Shown here: piece by piece, positions 25,446 through 35,908 of the stretch
Numbering within the stretch: position 1 is the first letter of the stretch
How the letters are laid out: the number at the start of each line of letters is the position of its first letter
Source: Janibacter cremeus
GTDB taxonomy: Bacteria; Actinomycetota; Actinomycetes; Actinomycetales; Dermatophilaceae
Direction of reading: 5' to 3'
Assembly (NCBI RefSeq): GCF_029395675.1
Contig: NZ_CP115184.1
Location: 2,976,001-3,040,000, forward strand
DNA: 64,000 nucleotides
Notes under the pieces: generated by a model
What the model saw: only the letters and a program-made list of their open reading frames with translations
Told to the model about the DNA's origin: nothing
The model's database searches: none
Program-made: the position numbers and the translations under genes

Positions 25446-25745
25446 GTGAACCCCGCCAACCAGGCCAATCAGTCCAGCCAGCCGACCCCCTCGGTCCCGC
25501 TCACGGACCGTGACCGCGAGATCCTGGCCTTCGAGCGTCAGTGGTGGAAGTACGCCGGCTCCAAGGAGCAGGCGATCAAGGAGCTGTTCGACATGAGCTC
25601 CACGCGGTACTACCAGGTGCTCAACGGCCTGATCAACAACCCGGCCGCCCTCTCCGAGGACCCGATGCTCATCAAGCGGCTGCGTCGCCTGCGCGACCAG
25701 CGCCAGCGCACCCGCAGCGCGCGGCGCCTGGGGTTCGAGGTCTGA
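25446..25745 (+). CDS. DUF3263 family small DNA-binding-like protein
   Basis: The 99-residue protein has the DUF3263 core PLTDRDREILAFERQWWKYAGSKE split over residues 16-40, then KELFDMSSTRYYQVLNGLI and a basic C-terminal tail (IKRLRRLRDQRQRTRSARRL). The middle reads like a helix-turn-helix (SKEQAIKELFDMSSTRYYQV), so DNA binding is plausible but unproven. The GTG start follows TACGCT (a possible -10) by few bases, suggesting a leaderless transcript. Confidence 0.8.
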   Translation: MNPANQANQSSQPTPSVPLTDRDREILAFERQWWKYAGSKEQAIKELFDMSSTRYYQVLNGLINNPAALSEDPMLIKRLRRLRDQRQRTRSARRLGFEV

Positions 25746-25772
25746 GCCCTCGGGGTCTGCCACGATGAGGGC

Positions 25773-26240
25773 GTGAGCCTGCGAATCGTCCGGGCCGGGC
25801 CCGAGGACGCCTTCATCGTCGCCGCACTGTCGCTGCAGTTCGCGATCGCGGTCGACGGGTCGCGCGAGGACGGCTACCTCGACCGGGCAGCAGAGCACTG
25901 GCTGCGCCACCGCGAGCAGCTGCCGACGTGGATCGCCGAGCTCGCGGGCAGCCACGCCGGCTACCTGCAGGCGACCCTCCCGCCCGAGTCCACCTGGCCG
26001 GGCCAGCCGATCGGGACCCGCGGTCGGCTGTGGATCCACGCCTTGTACGTCGCGGCCGACCAGCGCCGCCGTGGGGTCGGCGCCGCACTGCTCGGCGCCT
26101 GCGAGAGCTGGACGAAGGGGGCCGGGGTCGGCGTCATCCGGCTGCGGTGCGACCTCGGCGCCGAGGAGTTCTACGACGCAGTCGGCTACGCCCCTGCTGC
26201 CGAGGTCCGCCAGAAGCGGCTGCGCCCCCCTTCGCCCTGA
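25773..26240 (+). CDS. GNAT-family N-acetyltransferase
   Basis: The 155-residue protein has the acetyl-CoA-binding signature LYVAADQRRRGVGAALLGACE (residues about 91-111) preceded by RLWIHALYV, and the C-terminal EEFYDAVGYAPA block with the conserved aromatic residue. The substrate, small molecule or protein, cannot be inferred. It starts with GTG, 27 nt after the DUF3263 gene, and is probably co-transcribed with it. Confidence 0.85.
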   Translation: MSLRIVRAGPEDAFIVAALSLQFAIAVDGSREDGYLDRAAEHWLRHREQLPTWIAELAGSHAGYLQATLPPESTWPGQPIGTRGRLWIHALYVAADQRRRGVGAALLGACESWTKGAGVGVIRLRCDLGAEEFYDAVGYAPAAEVRQKRLRPPSP

Positions 26241-26273
26241 CCGGTGGCGGGCCGGTGCGCGGGGTGCCGGGCG

Positions 26274-26300
26274 TTTGCACTCTCGGGTGGAGAGTGCCAA
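26274..26300. promoter_or_regulatory. CIRCE element 1 (HrcA operator)
   Basis: TTTGCACTC-N9-GAGTGCCAA matches the CIRCE consensus (TTAGCACTC-N9-GAGTGCTAA) at all but two positions. It lies upstream of groEL, where HrcA binds to repress heat-shock chaperonin genes. Confidence 0.9.
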
Positions 26301-26309
26301 TAATGGCCC

Positions 26310-26336
26310 TTAGCACTCTCCCCGTGAGAGTGACAG
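26310..26336. promoter_or_regulatory. CIRCE element 2, right half degenerate
   Basis: The left half TTAGCACTC is an exact consensus match; after N9 the right half reads GAGTGACAG, keeping only the GAGTG core. The two elements are 9 nt apart and probably cover the groEL promoter, giving tandem HrcA control. Confidence 0.85.
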
Positions 26337-26354
26337 TCCTGACCGGTCAGGTGA

Positions 26355-28085
<1,731 letters not shown>

Positions 28086-28104
28086 TCCCAGGTCTCCACG
28101 CGTG

Positions 28105-28148
28105 ACGGCGAAGGGCGGTTCTCCCACGGGGGAACCGCCCTTCGCCGT
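28105..28148 (+). terminator. groEL terminator hairpin
   Basis: ACGGCGAAGGGCGGTTC (28105-28121) pairs perfectly with GAACCGCCCTTCGCCGT (28132-28148), a 17-bp stem over a 10-nt loop, 19 nt after the groEL stop. No T-run. Confidence 0.88.
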
Positions 28149-28178
28149 CCCCGGTGCCATCTCACAGGAATCTGGACC

Positions 28179-29918
28179 ATGATGGGCGCGATGTCTGCTC
28201 ACAACTCCCCCCTTCTCCTGGGCCCCCTGCTGCGCTTCGTCGGGGAGCACAAGGCGACGATCTGGGTCGAGACCACCCACGCCGCCCGCGTCGAGGTGCA
28301 CATCGGCGAGCGCTCCTGGTCGGCGGCGACCTTCGTCGTCGAGGACCACCACTACGCGCTCGTCATGGTCACCGACCTCGAGCCCGGGCAGGAGTACGAG
28401 TACCGGGTCACCGTCGACGCCGAGCCGGTGTGGCCGCTGGCCGACTCCCCCTTCCCGCCCTCGACCATCGCGACGCTGCAGCACCACCGCCCCACCCGGC
28501 TGGCCTTCGGCTCCTGCCGCACGAGCGTGCCGCACGACGAGGAGTACCACCGCAGCCACGGCGTCGACGCGCTGCGGACCGTCGCGCTGGCCCTGGCGAA
28601 GGGGGAGGCGACCCGCCCGGACGCCCTCGCCCTGCTCGGTGACCAGGTCTACGCCGACGAGACCAGTCCCGCGATGCTCGACTTCATCTCCTCCCGGCGC
28701 GACATCAGCCAGGCGCCCTACGAGGAGATCAAGGACTACGCCGAGTACGCGCACCTCTACCGCCTGGCGTGGAGCGAGCCGGCGATCCGGTGGGTGCTCT
28801 CGATCCTGCCCAGCGCGATGATCTTCGACGACCACGACATCCGCGACGACTGGAACACCTCGTGGTCGTGGCACCAGCAGATGAACCGCACGTCGTGGTG
28901 GCACGAGCGTCTCGTGGCCGGCCTGGCCTCGTACTGGGTCTACCAGCACATCGGCAACCTCGCGCCGGAGGAGCTGGCGAAGGACGAGGTCTGGCGGCTC
29001 GTCGGGGACAGGACGGACGCGGTCCCGGGCGATGTCGACATCACCGAGGAGCTGCGCCTGCTCGCCGCCCGGGTCGACGACGACCCGATGACCTACCGGT
29101 GGAGCTACACCCGCGCCCTGGGTGACTCGCGCCTGATCGTCCTCGACTCGCGTGCCGCCCGGGTGCTCGAGCCCGACCGGCGCTCCATGCTCGACGACGA
29201 CGAGCTGGCCTGGTTCGACCAGCAGCTGACCGGCGGTGTGGAGCACCTCTTCATCGGGACGTCCGTGCCCTACCTGCTGCCGCCGGGCCTGCACGACACC
29301 GAGGCGATCAGCGAGTCCCTCGCGCGGCCGGACCGCAGCGTGCTGGTGCGCCGGACGACCGAGGCGGTGCGCCAGGTCGTCGACCTGGAGCACTGGGCCG
29401 CCTTCCAGTCCGGCTTCCAGGAGGTCTTCGACCTCGTGCTGTCGGTGGCGAAGGGGGAGCGCGGCCCCGCCCCGAGGACGATCACCTTCCTCTCCGGGGA
29501 CGTGCACCACTCCTACATCGCCGAGGTCGTCGACCCCGGCGCCGAGGGGGAGGGCGTACGCAGCCGGATCATCCAGGCGGTGTGCAGCCCGATCCGCAAC
29601 CCCATGCCGCGCGGCGTGCGGATGCTCATGTCGCAGATGGCCAAGAGCCTGGTGCGACCGATGCGGTGGTTGGCTCGTCGCACGTCGGGGGTCGAGGCCC
29701 CGCCCCACCGGTGGGAGCTGACTGCCGGGCCGTGGTTCGACAACAACCTCGCCCTGGCGGAGGTCGACGACGACGGGCAGGGGCTGCAGCTGAGCTGGTT
29801 CACCGGTGACCTCGTCGAGGGTCGCGACCCGGTCCTGCGCATGGTCTCCTGCGTCCGGGTGGACGGGGCGGCCCGACCCGTCGGCTCCCGTCACCCGCAG
29901 GAGACGGCCGGGGGGTGA
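28179..29918 (+). CDS. PhoD-like alkaline phosphatase family protein
   Basis: The 579-residue metallophosphoesterase has an N-terminal fibronectin-like segment (about 10-95), then metal-ligand motifs in order: FGSCRTS (near 112), LALLGDQVYADE (near 152), MIFDDHDIRDDWNTSW (near 215) and FLSGDVHHSYIAE (near 440). Unlike secreted PhoD it has no Tat or Sec signal, so it is likely cytoplasmic. ATGs at 28179, 28182 and 28191 are in frame; the third fits a short N-terminus best but no Shine-Dalgarno decides it. Substrate unknown. Confidence 0.85.
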   Translation: MMGAMSAHNSPLLLGPLLRFVGEHKATIWVETTHAARVEVHIGERSWSAATFVVEDHHYALVMVTDLEPGQEYEYRVTVDAEPVWPLADSPFPPSTIATLQHHRPTRLAFGSCRTSVPHDEEYHRSHGVDALRTVALALAKGEATRPDALALLGDQVYADETSPAMLDFISSRRDISQAPYEEIKDYAEYAHLYRLAWSEPAIRWVLSILPSAMIFDDHDIRDDWNTSWSWHQQMNRTSWWHERLVAGLASYWVYQHIGNLAPEELAKDEVWRLVGDRTDAVPGDVDITEELRLLAARVDDDPMTYRWSYTRALGDSRLIVLDSRAARVLEPDRRSMLDDDELAWFDQQLTGGVEHLFIGTSVPYLLPPGLHDTEAISESLARPDRSVLVRRTTEAVRQVVDLEHWAAFQSGFQEVFDLVLSVAKGERGPAPRTITFLSGDVHHSYIAEVVDPGAEGEGVRSRIIQAVCSPIRNPMPRGVRMLMSQMAKSLVRPMRWLARRTSGVEAPPHRWELTAGPWFDNNLALAEVDDDGQGLQLSWFTGDLVEGRDPVLRMVSCVRVDGAARPVGSRHPQETAGG

Positions 29919-29947
29919 CCCCAGTGACCGCGTGCGCGCCCGACCCA

Positions 29948-29953
29948 TAGATT
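29948..29953 (+). promoter_or_regulatory. probable -10 box of the ABC exporter operon
   Basis: TAGATT in CCCATAGATTTGGG lies 39 nt before the ATPase start, at the right distance for a short leader holding the AGGGGAG ribosome-binding site. A -35 is not clear. Confidence 0.4.
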
Positions 29954-29991
29954 TGGGCGCGACACACGGACATCACCAGGGGAGTACCGCC

Positions 29992-30732
29992 ATGAGCACG
30001 CAGGTCGCGGCGAGCACGCACGCACTACGCAAGGTCTTCGGCAGGGGCGAGGCCGCGGTCGTCGCGGTCGACGGGATCGACCTCGACATCGGCGCCGGGC
30101 AGTTCACGGCCATCATGGGCCCGTCGGGCTCGGGCAAGTCGACGTTGATGCACTGCCTCGCCGGGCTGGACGAGGTCACCGACGGGCAGGTGCGCATCGG
30201 CGGCACCGACCTGACGCGGCTGAAGGAGCGGGCCCTCACCCGGCTGCGCCGCGACCGCGTCGGCTTCGTCTTCCAGGCCTTCAACCTCATCCCGACGCTC
30301 ACGGCGAAGGAGAACATCCTCCTGCCGCTCGCGATCGCCGGTCGACGGCCCGACGAGGAGTGGTTCGATCTGGTCATCCGCACCGTCGGCCTGGAGGACC
30401 GCCTCTCCCACCGGCCGAGCGAGCTCTCCGGTGGCCAGCAGCAGCGCGTCGCCTGTGCCCGCGCCCTGGTGTCGAAGCCCGCGATCATCTTCGCCGACGA
30501 GCCGACCGGCAATCTCGATTCCACGTCCGGTGCCGAGGTGCTGGGCTTCCTGCGGCGCTGCGTGGACGAGTTCGACCAGACGATCGTCATGGTCACCCAC
30601 GACGCCGTTGCGGCGGCGCACACCGACCGGGTGCTCTTCCTCGCGGACGGCCGGATCGTCGACGAGCTGTGGGAGCCGGACCGTGAGCTCGTCCTCGAGC
30701 GCATGCTCGCGCTGAGCGACGGATCCCACTGA
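29992..30732 (+). CDS. ABC transporter ATP-binding protein, MacB/LolD type
   Basis: The 246-residue ATPase has Walker A MGPSGSGKSTLMH (near residues 41-53), a Q-loop VFQAFNLIPTLTAKENILLP, signature ELSGGQQQRVACARAL (near 145), Walker B AIIFADEPTGNLDS and switch His in MVTHD. The LIPTLTA and NLDSTSG wording is typical of the MacB/LolD class that powers FtsX-like mechanotransmission permeases. The TGA overlaps the ATG of the permease gene by one base (TGATG). AGGGGAG precedes the ATG. Confidence 0.92.
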   Translation: MSTQVAASTHALRKVFGRGEAAVVAVDGIDLDIGAGQFTAIMGPSGSGKSTLMHCLAGLDEVTDGQVRIGGTDLTRLKERALTRLRRDRVGFVFQAFNLIPTLTAKENILLPLAIAGRRPDEEWFDLVIRTVGLEDRLSHRPSELSGGQQQRVACARALVSKPAIIFADEPTGNLDSTSGAEVLGFLRRCVDEFDQTIVMVTHDAVAAAHTDRVLFLADGRIVDELWEPDRELVLERMLALSDGSH

Positions 30733-33263
30733 TGCTGAAGGCGAGCATGAAGAGTCTGCTGGCGCGCAAGGCGCGCCTGCTCATGTCGGCGATGGCGATC
30801 ATCCTCGGCGCGGCCTTCGTCGCCGGGTCGCTCGTCTTCACCGACACCCTCGAGCGGACCTTCGACGGGATCTTCGCCGGCACGGTCGGTGACGTCGTCG
30901 TCCAGCCCCGGCAGGTGGACGAGTTCGGTGGCTCCACCGGTGCCACGCTGACGGCCGAGGAGGTCGCCGCCCTGGCCGACCTGCCCGGAGCCGCGCGCGC
31001 CGACGGCAACGTCGAGGCGATGGGCGTCTTCTTCGTCGGCGAGAACGGCAACGTCGTCGGTGGCCAGGGCGCCCCCGCGATGGCCTTCAACTACAACGAG
31101 GCGCCCAACCAGTTCGGCGAGCCGCCGATCACGCTCACCTCGGGCCGGGCCCCGACGAGCGAGGGCGAGGTCGCGGTCGACGAGCTCACCCTCGAGCAGT
31201 CCGGGTACGAGGTCGGCGACGAGATCACGCTCGTCACGGCCGGTGACCGTCCGAAGATCTCGGCCACGGTTGTCGGCGCGCTGACCTTCGGCGAAGGGGG
31301 GATGGCCGGCGCCTCCATCAGCGTCTTCGACACGGAGACGATGCAGTCGTACTTCATGGACGGCAAGGACGAGTACTCCAGCGCCTGGGTCACCGCGGAG
31401 GACGGGGTCGACAACTCGGAGCTGGTGGAGCAGGCCGAGCCGCTCACCCCCGAGGCGTACGAGACCCTCACCGGCGCCGAGCTGTCGGACCGCAACGAGA
31501 ACGCTCTTGAGGAGGCGCTGGGGTTCATCACGACCTTCCTGCTCGTCTTCGCCGGCGTCGCCCTGTTCGTCGGGTCCTTCCTCATCGTCAACACCTTCGG
31601 GATCCTCGTCGCCCAGCGCGGGCGCGAGCTCGCCCTCCTGCGGGCCATCGGGGCCAGCCGACGACAGGTCACCCGCTCGGTCCTCGTCGAGGCCTTCATC
31701 ATCGGGCTCATCGGGGCGACGCTGGGCCTGGCCCTGGGCGTGCTGCTCGCGATGGGGATCCGGACTCTCTTCGCCACCTTCGGCCTCGACATCAGCGGGA
31801 CCGCGCTGGTCTTCAAGCCGCGCACGATCATCGCGACCTACGTCGTGGGCATCGTCGTGACCATGCTCGCGGCGTGGCTGCCGGCCCACCGGGCCGGGAC
31901 CGTCCCGCCGGTCGCCGCCATGCGCGACACCGTCGAGACGGCCAGGAGCCACCCCATCCGCAGCGCGGTGGAGGTCATGGTGCTGGTGGCCGGTCTGCTC
32001 GCCTTCCTCTACGGGCTCTTCGTCGCCGGGTCGAGGGAGCTGTGGTGGATCGGTGGCGGCATCGCCGGCCTCGTCCTCGGCACGGCCTTCCTCGCCCCCT
32101 TCGTCGGGCGGCCGGTGATCTCGGGGCTCGGGTGGGTCTACCGCCGTCTCTTCGGCAGCGTCGGCCGGATGGCCGAGCAGAACACCGTGCGCAGCCCCGG
32201 CCGCACGGCCGCCACCGCGTCGGCGCTGATGATCGGCATGACCCTCGTCGCACTCATGGGCGTGATCGCCTCCAGCGCGAACGCGAGCATCGACAAGCAG
32301 ATCGACGAGACCTTCCGGGCGGACTACGTGCTGAGCAATGCGATCGGCCAGCCGTACTCGTCGCAGATCACCGCCGAGGCCACGCAGGTCGACGGGGTCC
32401 GCGCGGTCTCCCCGATCCGCTACGTCCAGTCCACCGTCGACGGGGGTGAGCTGTACTCCGTCGCGATCGACCCGCGGACCTTCGACGAGGTCGAGGAGCT
32501 CGATATGGCTGCCGGCTCCGCCGACATCGGCGAGGACTCGGTCCTGCTCTCGACGAGGCACCAGACCGGCCGGGAGGTCGGCGACACGACGACGGTGACC
32601 ATCGGCGAGCAGACCCGCGAGCTGGAGGTCGCCGGGTTCTTCGAGGACCCGGAGACCTTCGGCACGCCCGACGTGATCCTGAGCGTCGACACCGTGGACG
32701 CGATGGGCGGGCAGGGGGCCGACAACATGGCCTTCGTCTTCGTCGAGGACGGTGCCGACAGGGAGGCGGTCTCGCAGGACATCGAGGAGCTGATCTCGGC
32801 CCAGCCCCTGGTGACCCTGAAGGACCAGGACGCCTTCGCCGACGAGCAGCGAGGCTTCATCAACCAGCTGCTCTACCTCATCTACGCCCTGCTCGGGCTG
32901 GCGATCGTCATCGCCGTCCTGGGCATCGTGAACACCCTGGGGCTGTCCGTCCTCGAGCGCACCCGTGAGGTCGGGCTGCTGCGCGCCGTCGGGCTCTCCC
33001 GGCGACAGCTGCAGGGGATGATCTGGCTGGAGTCGATCGCCATCGCGCTCCTGGGTGCGTTGCTGGGCATCGCCCTCGGCGTCGTCTCCGGCATCGCGAT
33101 CCAGCGGGCGCTCGCCGAGGACGGCATCACCGAGCTGGCGATCCCGTGGGCGCAGTTGGTGCTCTTCGTCGGCCTGGCCGGGATCGTCGGCATCCTGGCC
33201 GCCGTGGTCCCCGCCTGGCGGGCGTCACGGATGGACGTGCTCGAGGCCATCGCCACGGAGTAA
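30732..33263 (+). CDS. FtsX-like ABC transporter permease
   Basis: The 843-residue membrane protein has an N-terminal TM (KARLLMSAMAIILGAAFVAGS), an extracytoplasmic domain (about 45-255), then FtsX block 1 (near 265-385, LVAQRGRELALLRAIGASRRQV), two extra central TMs (near 415-460), a second extracytoplasmic domain and FtsX block 2 near the C-terminus (LSVLERTREVGLLRAVGLSR). The repeated RELALLRAIG/REVGLLRAVG coupling helices mark a duplicated FtsX permease. It probably exports a lipid, peptide or antibiotic or moves lipoproteins; the substrate is not indicated. No accessory membrane-fusion gene is adjacent. Confidence 0.9.
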   Translation: MLKASMKSLLARKARLLMSAMAIILGAAFVAGSLVFTDTLERTFDGIFAGTVGDVVVQPRQVDEFGGSTGATLTAEEVAALADLPGAARADGNVEAMGVFFVGENGNVVGGQGAPAMAFNYNEAPNQFGEPPITLTSGRAPTSEGEVAVDELTLEQSGYEVGDEITLVTAGDRPKISATVVGALTFGEGGMAGASISVFDTETMQSYFMDGKDEYSSAWVTAEDGVDNSELVEQAEPLTPEAYETLTGAELSDRNENALEEALGFITTFLLVFAGVALFVGSFLIVNTFGILVAQRGRELALLRAIGASRRQVTRSVLVEAFIIGLIGATLGLALGVLLAMGIRTLFATFGLDISGTALVFKPRTIIATYVVGIVVTMLAAWLPAHRAGTVPPVAAMRDTVETARSHPIRSAVEVMVLVAGLLAFLYGLFVAGSRELWWIGGGIAGLVLGTAFLAPFVGRPVISGLGWVYRRLFGSVGRMAEQNTVRSPGRTAATASALMIGMTLVALMGVIASSANASIDKQIDETFRADYVLSNAIGQPYSSQITAEATQVDGVRAVSPIRYVQSTVDGGELYSVAIDPRTFDEVEELDMAAGSADIGEDSVLLSTRHQTGREVGDTTTVTIGEQTRELEVAGFFEDPETFGTPDVILSVDTVDAMGGQGADNMAFVFVEDGADREAVSQDIEELISAQPLVTLKDQDAFADEQRGFINQLLYLIYALLGLAIVIAVLGIVNTLGLSVLERTREVGLLRAVGLSRRQLQGMIWLESIAIALLGALLGIALGVVSGIAIQRALAEDGITELAIPWAQLVLFVGLAGIVGILAAVVPAWRASRMDVLEAIATE

Positions 33264-33290
33264 CCAACAGGTCAGCGGCACCCCCGAGCT

Positions 33291-33406
33291 GACGCAGGGC
33301 GTGGGTGGCCCGACTCAGGGCGAAGTCCGGACTTCGAGCTCACGGTGCGCGGTGCACCCGCGGTGTCCGGACTTCGTCCCAAGGGCCGCCCGCCCCTGCG
33401 TCCGCT
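33291..33406. repeat. palindrome and direct repeat in a convergent gap
   Basis: The gap between the FtsX and WXG100 stops holds an exact 16-bp palindrome CGAAGTCCGGACTTCG (33321-33336), whose half GTCCGGACTTCG is repeated at 33365-33376, and an imperfect outer stem (GACGCAGGGCG near 33291 with CGCCCCTGCGTC near 33392). Probably a two-sided terminator with an unusual branched shape. Confidence 0.6.
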
Positions 33407-33420
33407 CGGTACGTAAGGGG

Positions 33421-33711
33421 TCAGCGACCCATCGACGCCTTGACCCCGTCCTCGGTGGTCGCGTAGGTCTGGCCGGCCTCGGCGAGCACGCGCGAGATGT
33501 CGTCGAGGCTCTCCTTGACCGTGCGCTGCGTGGCACGCCAGTCGCTGACCAGCTCCTGGAAGGAGCCCGAGGCCGCGCCGGTCCAGTCGCTCTGCAGCTG
33601 GGTCAGGCGGGTCATCATCGCCGCGACGGAGCTCTCGACCTCCTCGGAGATCTGCGAGATGTCGGAGGCGCTGCCGGCGATGCGCTCGGTGTTGACGGTG
33701 AAGCTGCTCAT
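33421..33711 (-). CDS. WXG100 (ESAT-6-like) protein
   Basis: The 96-residue all-helical protein has the WXG100 length and turn motif, DWTGAASGSF near residue 44, between two amphipathic helices (ISQISEEVESSVAAMMTRL and SFQELVSDWRATQRTVKESL). Such proteins are substrates of type VII secretion as helical-hairpin dimers; the C-terminal YxxxD/E signal may be YATTEDG (Y85, E89). No EccC or other secretion gene is adjacent, so it would use machinery elsewhere. The ATG is preferred to an upstream extension lacking family features. It lies 43 nt downstream of the DUF2339 gene. Confidence 0.85.
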   Translation of the reverse strand: MSSFTVNTERIAGSASDISQISEEVESSVAAMMTRLTQLQSDWTGAASGSFQELVSDWRATQRTVKESLDDISRVLAEAGQTYATTEDGVKASMGR

Positions 33712-33754
33712 GGTGTCCCCTTCGGTCGTGACGGCCGGTCGATCCGGCCGTCCC

Positions 33755-35665
33755 TCAGACCGTATGGGGAGAGCGCGGCCCGTCCCCGGACTTGTCCACA
33801 GGCCCCGGCTCCCGGCGCGACCGCTCGAGCGCTTGTGCATAACCGGTGCCCATCCCGAGCACGATGAGACCTCCGACGATGAAGCTGAGCACCCGGGGGA
33901 TCCCGTCGAGGAAGGCCAGGTCGAAGAACAGCAGCTTGCCGACGCTCAGCGCCGTGATGGCCAGCCCCGCCGGGACGGCGAAGGCCGAGCCACGCAGTCC
34001 CCGCAGCAGGAGCACCGCGGCGGTGGCCAGCCACAGCACTGTCGCACCGGTCTGGCCGGCGGTGAAGCCACCCCGAGCGTCGTCGGCGAGGTCCCCCAGG
34101 AGGGCCCCGGCGATGATGACGGTGCCGCCCGCGGCGAGGAGGGCCCCCGCGAGCAGCGCCCGGACCGCGATCGTGGTGCGGGGGTGGGACTCGCTGACCG
34201 TCTGGGCGAGGGCGAGCAGGAGGACGACCGTGAGCGATGCCGCCACGAGGTGCGCGGGCCCGACCTGCATCGCCGTGCCGCGGTCGATCGCGTACGGCAT
34301 GAGGGCCACGGTGAGGACCAGCGGCAGGGCCGACGTCAGCAGGGTCGCGCCCAGGACGGTGCGGTCGCGCAGCGCGAGCGAGGCCCCGGCCCACAGCACG
34401 CCGACCGTGAGCAGCGCCGGAAGCGACCAGTCGGTGCCGTCGGCGACGAGCGCCGCGGCCACCAGCGAGGTGACCCCCGCCGTGTACAGGCAGCTCCCGG
34501 TGACCAACAGCGTGTCCCCGCGGCTGCCCGTCGGCAGGCGCCCCGCGGTGAGGGCGGCGACGAGGACGAGCGCGAGGGTCAGCCCGATCATCAGGGTGGT
34601 GCCGGTCGACCGCTCCGCCGCCAGCGCGGCGGAGAGGACCGGCACGGCGACGACGGGGACGGCGATCCCGGCCTGTGCCGGGGCCCGGTCGACCCGGACG
34701 CCGGCGAGGCTGGTCGCGAGCACGAACCCGGCGAGCAGGCAGGCGAGCAGGACGATGGCGCCGATCGGCTCGGCGAAGGCCGGCAGGAGGGCGATGACGA
34801 TCGCGGTGGGGACGATCCGGACCAGCTCGAGCACGTGCCACCGGCGCGAGACCTGGGCCGGCCACGAGACAACCGTCAGGACGAGGAGGAACTGCGCGAC
34901 GAGGAGCATGTGGTCGTACGCGATGGTCGGTGCGAGCGCGGCCACGCCGAGGACGGCGATACCGCCGAGCAGCTGGCTGTCCCACGCACGGGCGAGCAGG
35001 AGGCCACCGAGCGCGACCAGACCGGCGATGCCGAGACCGGCCGCCACGGGAACCCACTCGTAGATCCGGGTGACGGCGATGACGTCGAGGTAGGCCGTGG
35101 CGAACCCGGTCGCGGCCAGACCGAGCGCACCGGCGGTACCGGCCCGCCGACGGCGCACGACGATCGCGGCGGTGACGAGCCCGGCGGCGAGGAGGCCCGC
35201 GCTGATGACCCGCGCCAACGGCCCGAAGAAGCCCAGCTGGATCGCCAGCGCCAGCAGGAAGGCCACACCGATGAGCGTGATCCCGGCGCCCACGACGGCC
35301 AGCAGGCGGGAGACCAGCCCGTCGCGCTGCCACCACGGGGTGGACGGCCGGGACGGTCCGGCCGGCGGCGGCACGTGGGACGGTCGTTCTCCGGCGAAGG
35401 GGGCGTGGGCCACCGGCGGTGCCGTCACCGTCCCCGTCGTGCCCGGCACCGGCGCGGCGTGTGGTGCCATCGTCGCCGGTGGTGTCACCGCTGGTGGACC
35501 CTCGTCGGGGACCGGGGTCCACTGCTGCGGCGAGGTCTCGCGGACGAGACGGGCGCGCAGCCGGGCCAGGTCGTTGCCGACGGCGTACATGCGCGACATG
35601 GCCTCGGCGAACTCGTCCTCGAGCTGGCGCACGGCCTGAAGTGTGGGATCCCCTGACATGCTCAT
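33755..35665 (-). CDS. DUF2339 multi-pass membrane protein
   Basis: The 636-residue protein has an N-terminal coiled coil (about 1-45), a Pro-rich linker (to about 115) and about sixteen closely packed hydrophobic segments from residue 120 to the end, with GLVSRLLAVVGAGITLIGVA and the TAYLDVIAVTRIYEW block typical of DUF2339. Function is unknown; members often sit near cell-envelope genes. ATGs at 35665 and 35659 are in frame. The first lies inside a 20-bp hairpin that also hides the GGGGG before it; the second lies just outside. A start choice or structural control of translation may hinge on this. Confidence 0.8.
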   Translation of the reverse strand: MSMSGDPTLQAVRQLEDEFAEAMSRMYAVGNDLARLRARLVRETSPQQWTPVPDEGPPAVTPPATMAPHAAPVPGTTGTVTAPPVAHAPFAGERPSHVPPPAGPSRPSTPWWQRDGLVSRLLAVVGAGITLIGVAFLLALAIQLGFFGPLARVISAGLLAAGLVTAAIVVRRRRAGTAGALGLAATGFATAYLDVIAVTRIYEWVPVAAGLGIAGLVALGGLLLARAWDSQLLGGIAVLGVAALAPTIAYDHMLLVAQFLLVLTVVSWPAQVSRRWHVLELVRIVPTAIVIALLPAFAEPIGAIVLLACLLAGFVLATSLAGVRVDRAPAQAGIAVPVVAVPVLSAALAAERSTGTTLMIGLTLALVLVAALTAGRLPTGSRGDTLLVTGSCLYTAGVTSLVAAALVADGTDWSLPALLTVGVLWAGASLALRDRTVLGATLLTSALPLVLTVALMPYAIDRGTAMQVGPAHLVAASLTVVLLLALAQTVSESHPRTTIAVRALLAGALLAAGGTVIIAGALLGDLADDARGGFTAGQTGATVLWLATAAVLLLRGLRGSAFAVPAGLAITALSVGKLLFFDLAFLDGIPRVLSFIVGGLIVLGMGTGYAQALERSRREPGPVDKSGDGPRSPHTV

Positions 35666-35703
35666 GCCCCCAGTGTGCGGATCCCGCACACCGGGGGCAT
35701 GAG
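35661..35703 (-). promoter_or_regulatory. hairpin covering the DUF2339 start codon
   Basis: On the minus-strand mRNA, CTCATGCCCCC and GTGTGCGG pair with CCGCACAC and GGGGGCATGAG over a GAT loop, a 20-bp stem with one mismatch (A at 35672 against C at 35692). The GGGGG and the first AUG are on the 3' arm, so ribosomes cannot reach them unless the stem opens. As DNA the same palindrome could be an operator. Confidence 0.75.
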
Positions 35704-35908
35704 TTCGGCTACTCAGCGCCGCCTCCAGACGCCACACCCGGAGGCGGGGGTAGCACCCCTGTAGGAGCGAGAGGAAGTCGGCCCCCGCATCGGGGGGAGG
35801 GAAACGAGCAGGTCGGCCGCTCTTCCTCTCTTCTGTGCTCCTGAATCCCACTGTGCACCCTCGTCCTTGGGGGGCGCTGGTATCGGGCTGGGATTCCGCT
35901 GTGATTGC

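Noticed and set aside
29973..32561. 862-residue open frame on the minus strand
   Set aside because: Antisense shadow of the ABC ATPase and FtsX permease genes, with low-complexity Asp/Arg/Glu content.
33497..35656. 719-residue open frame on the plus strand
   Set aside because: Antisense to the DUF2339 gene; the membrane-protein frame has clear hydrophobic periodicity and a family match, the opposite one does not.
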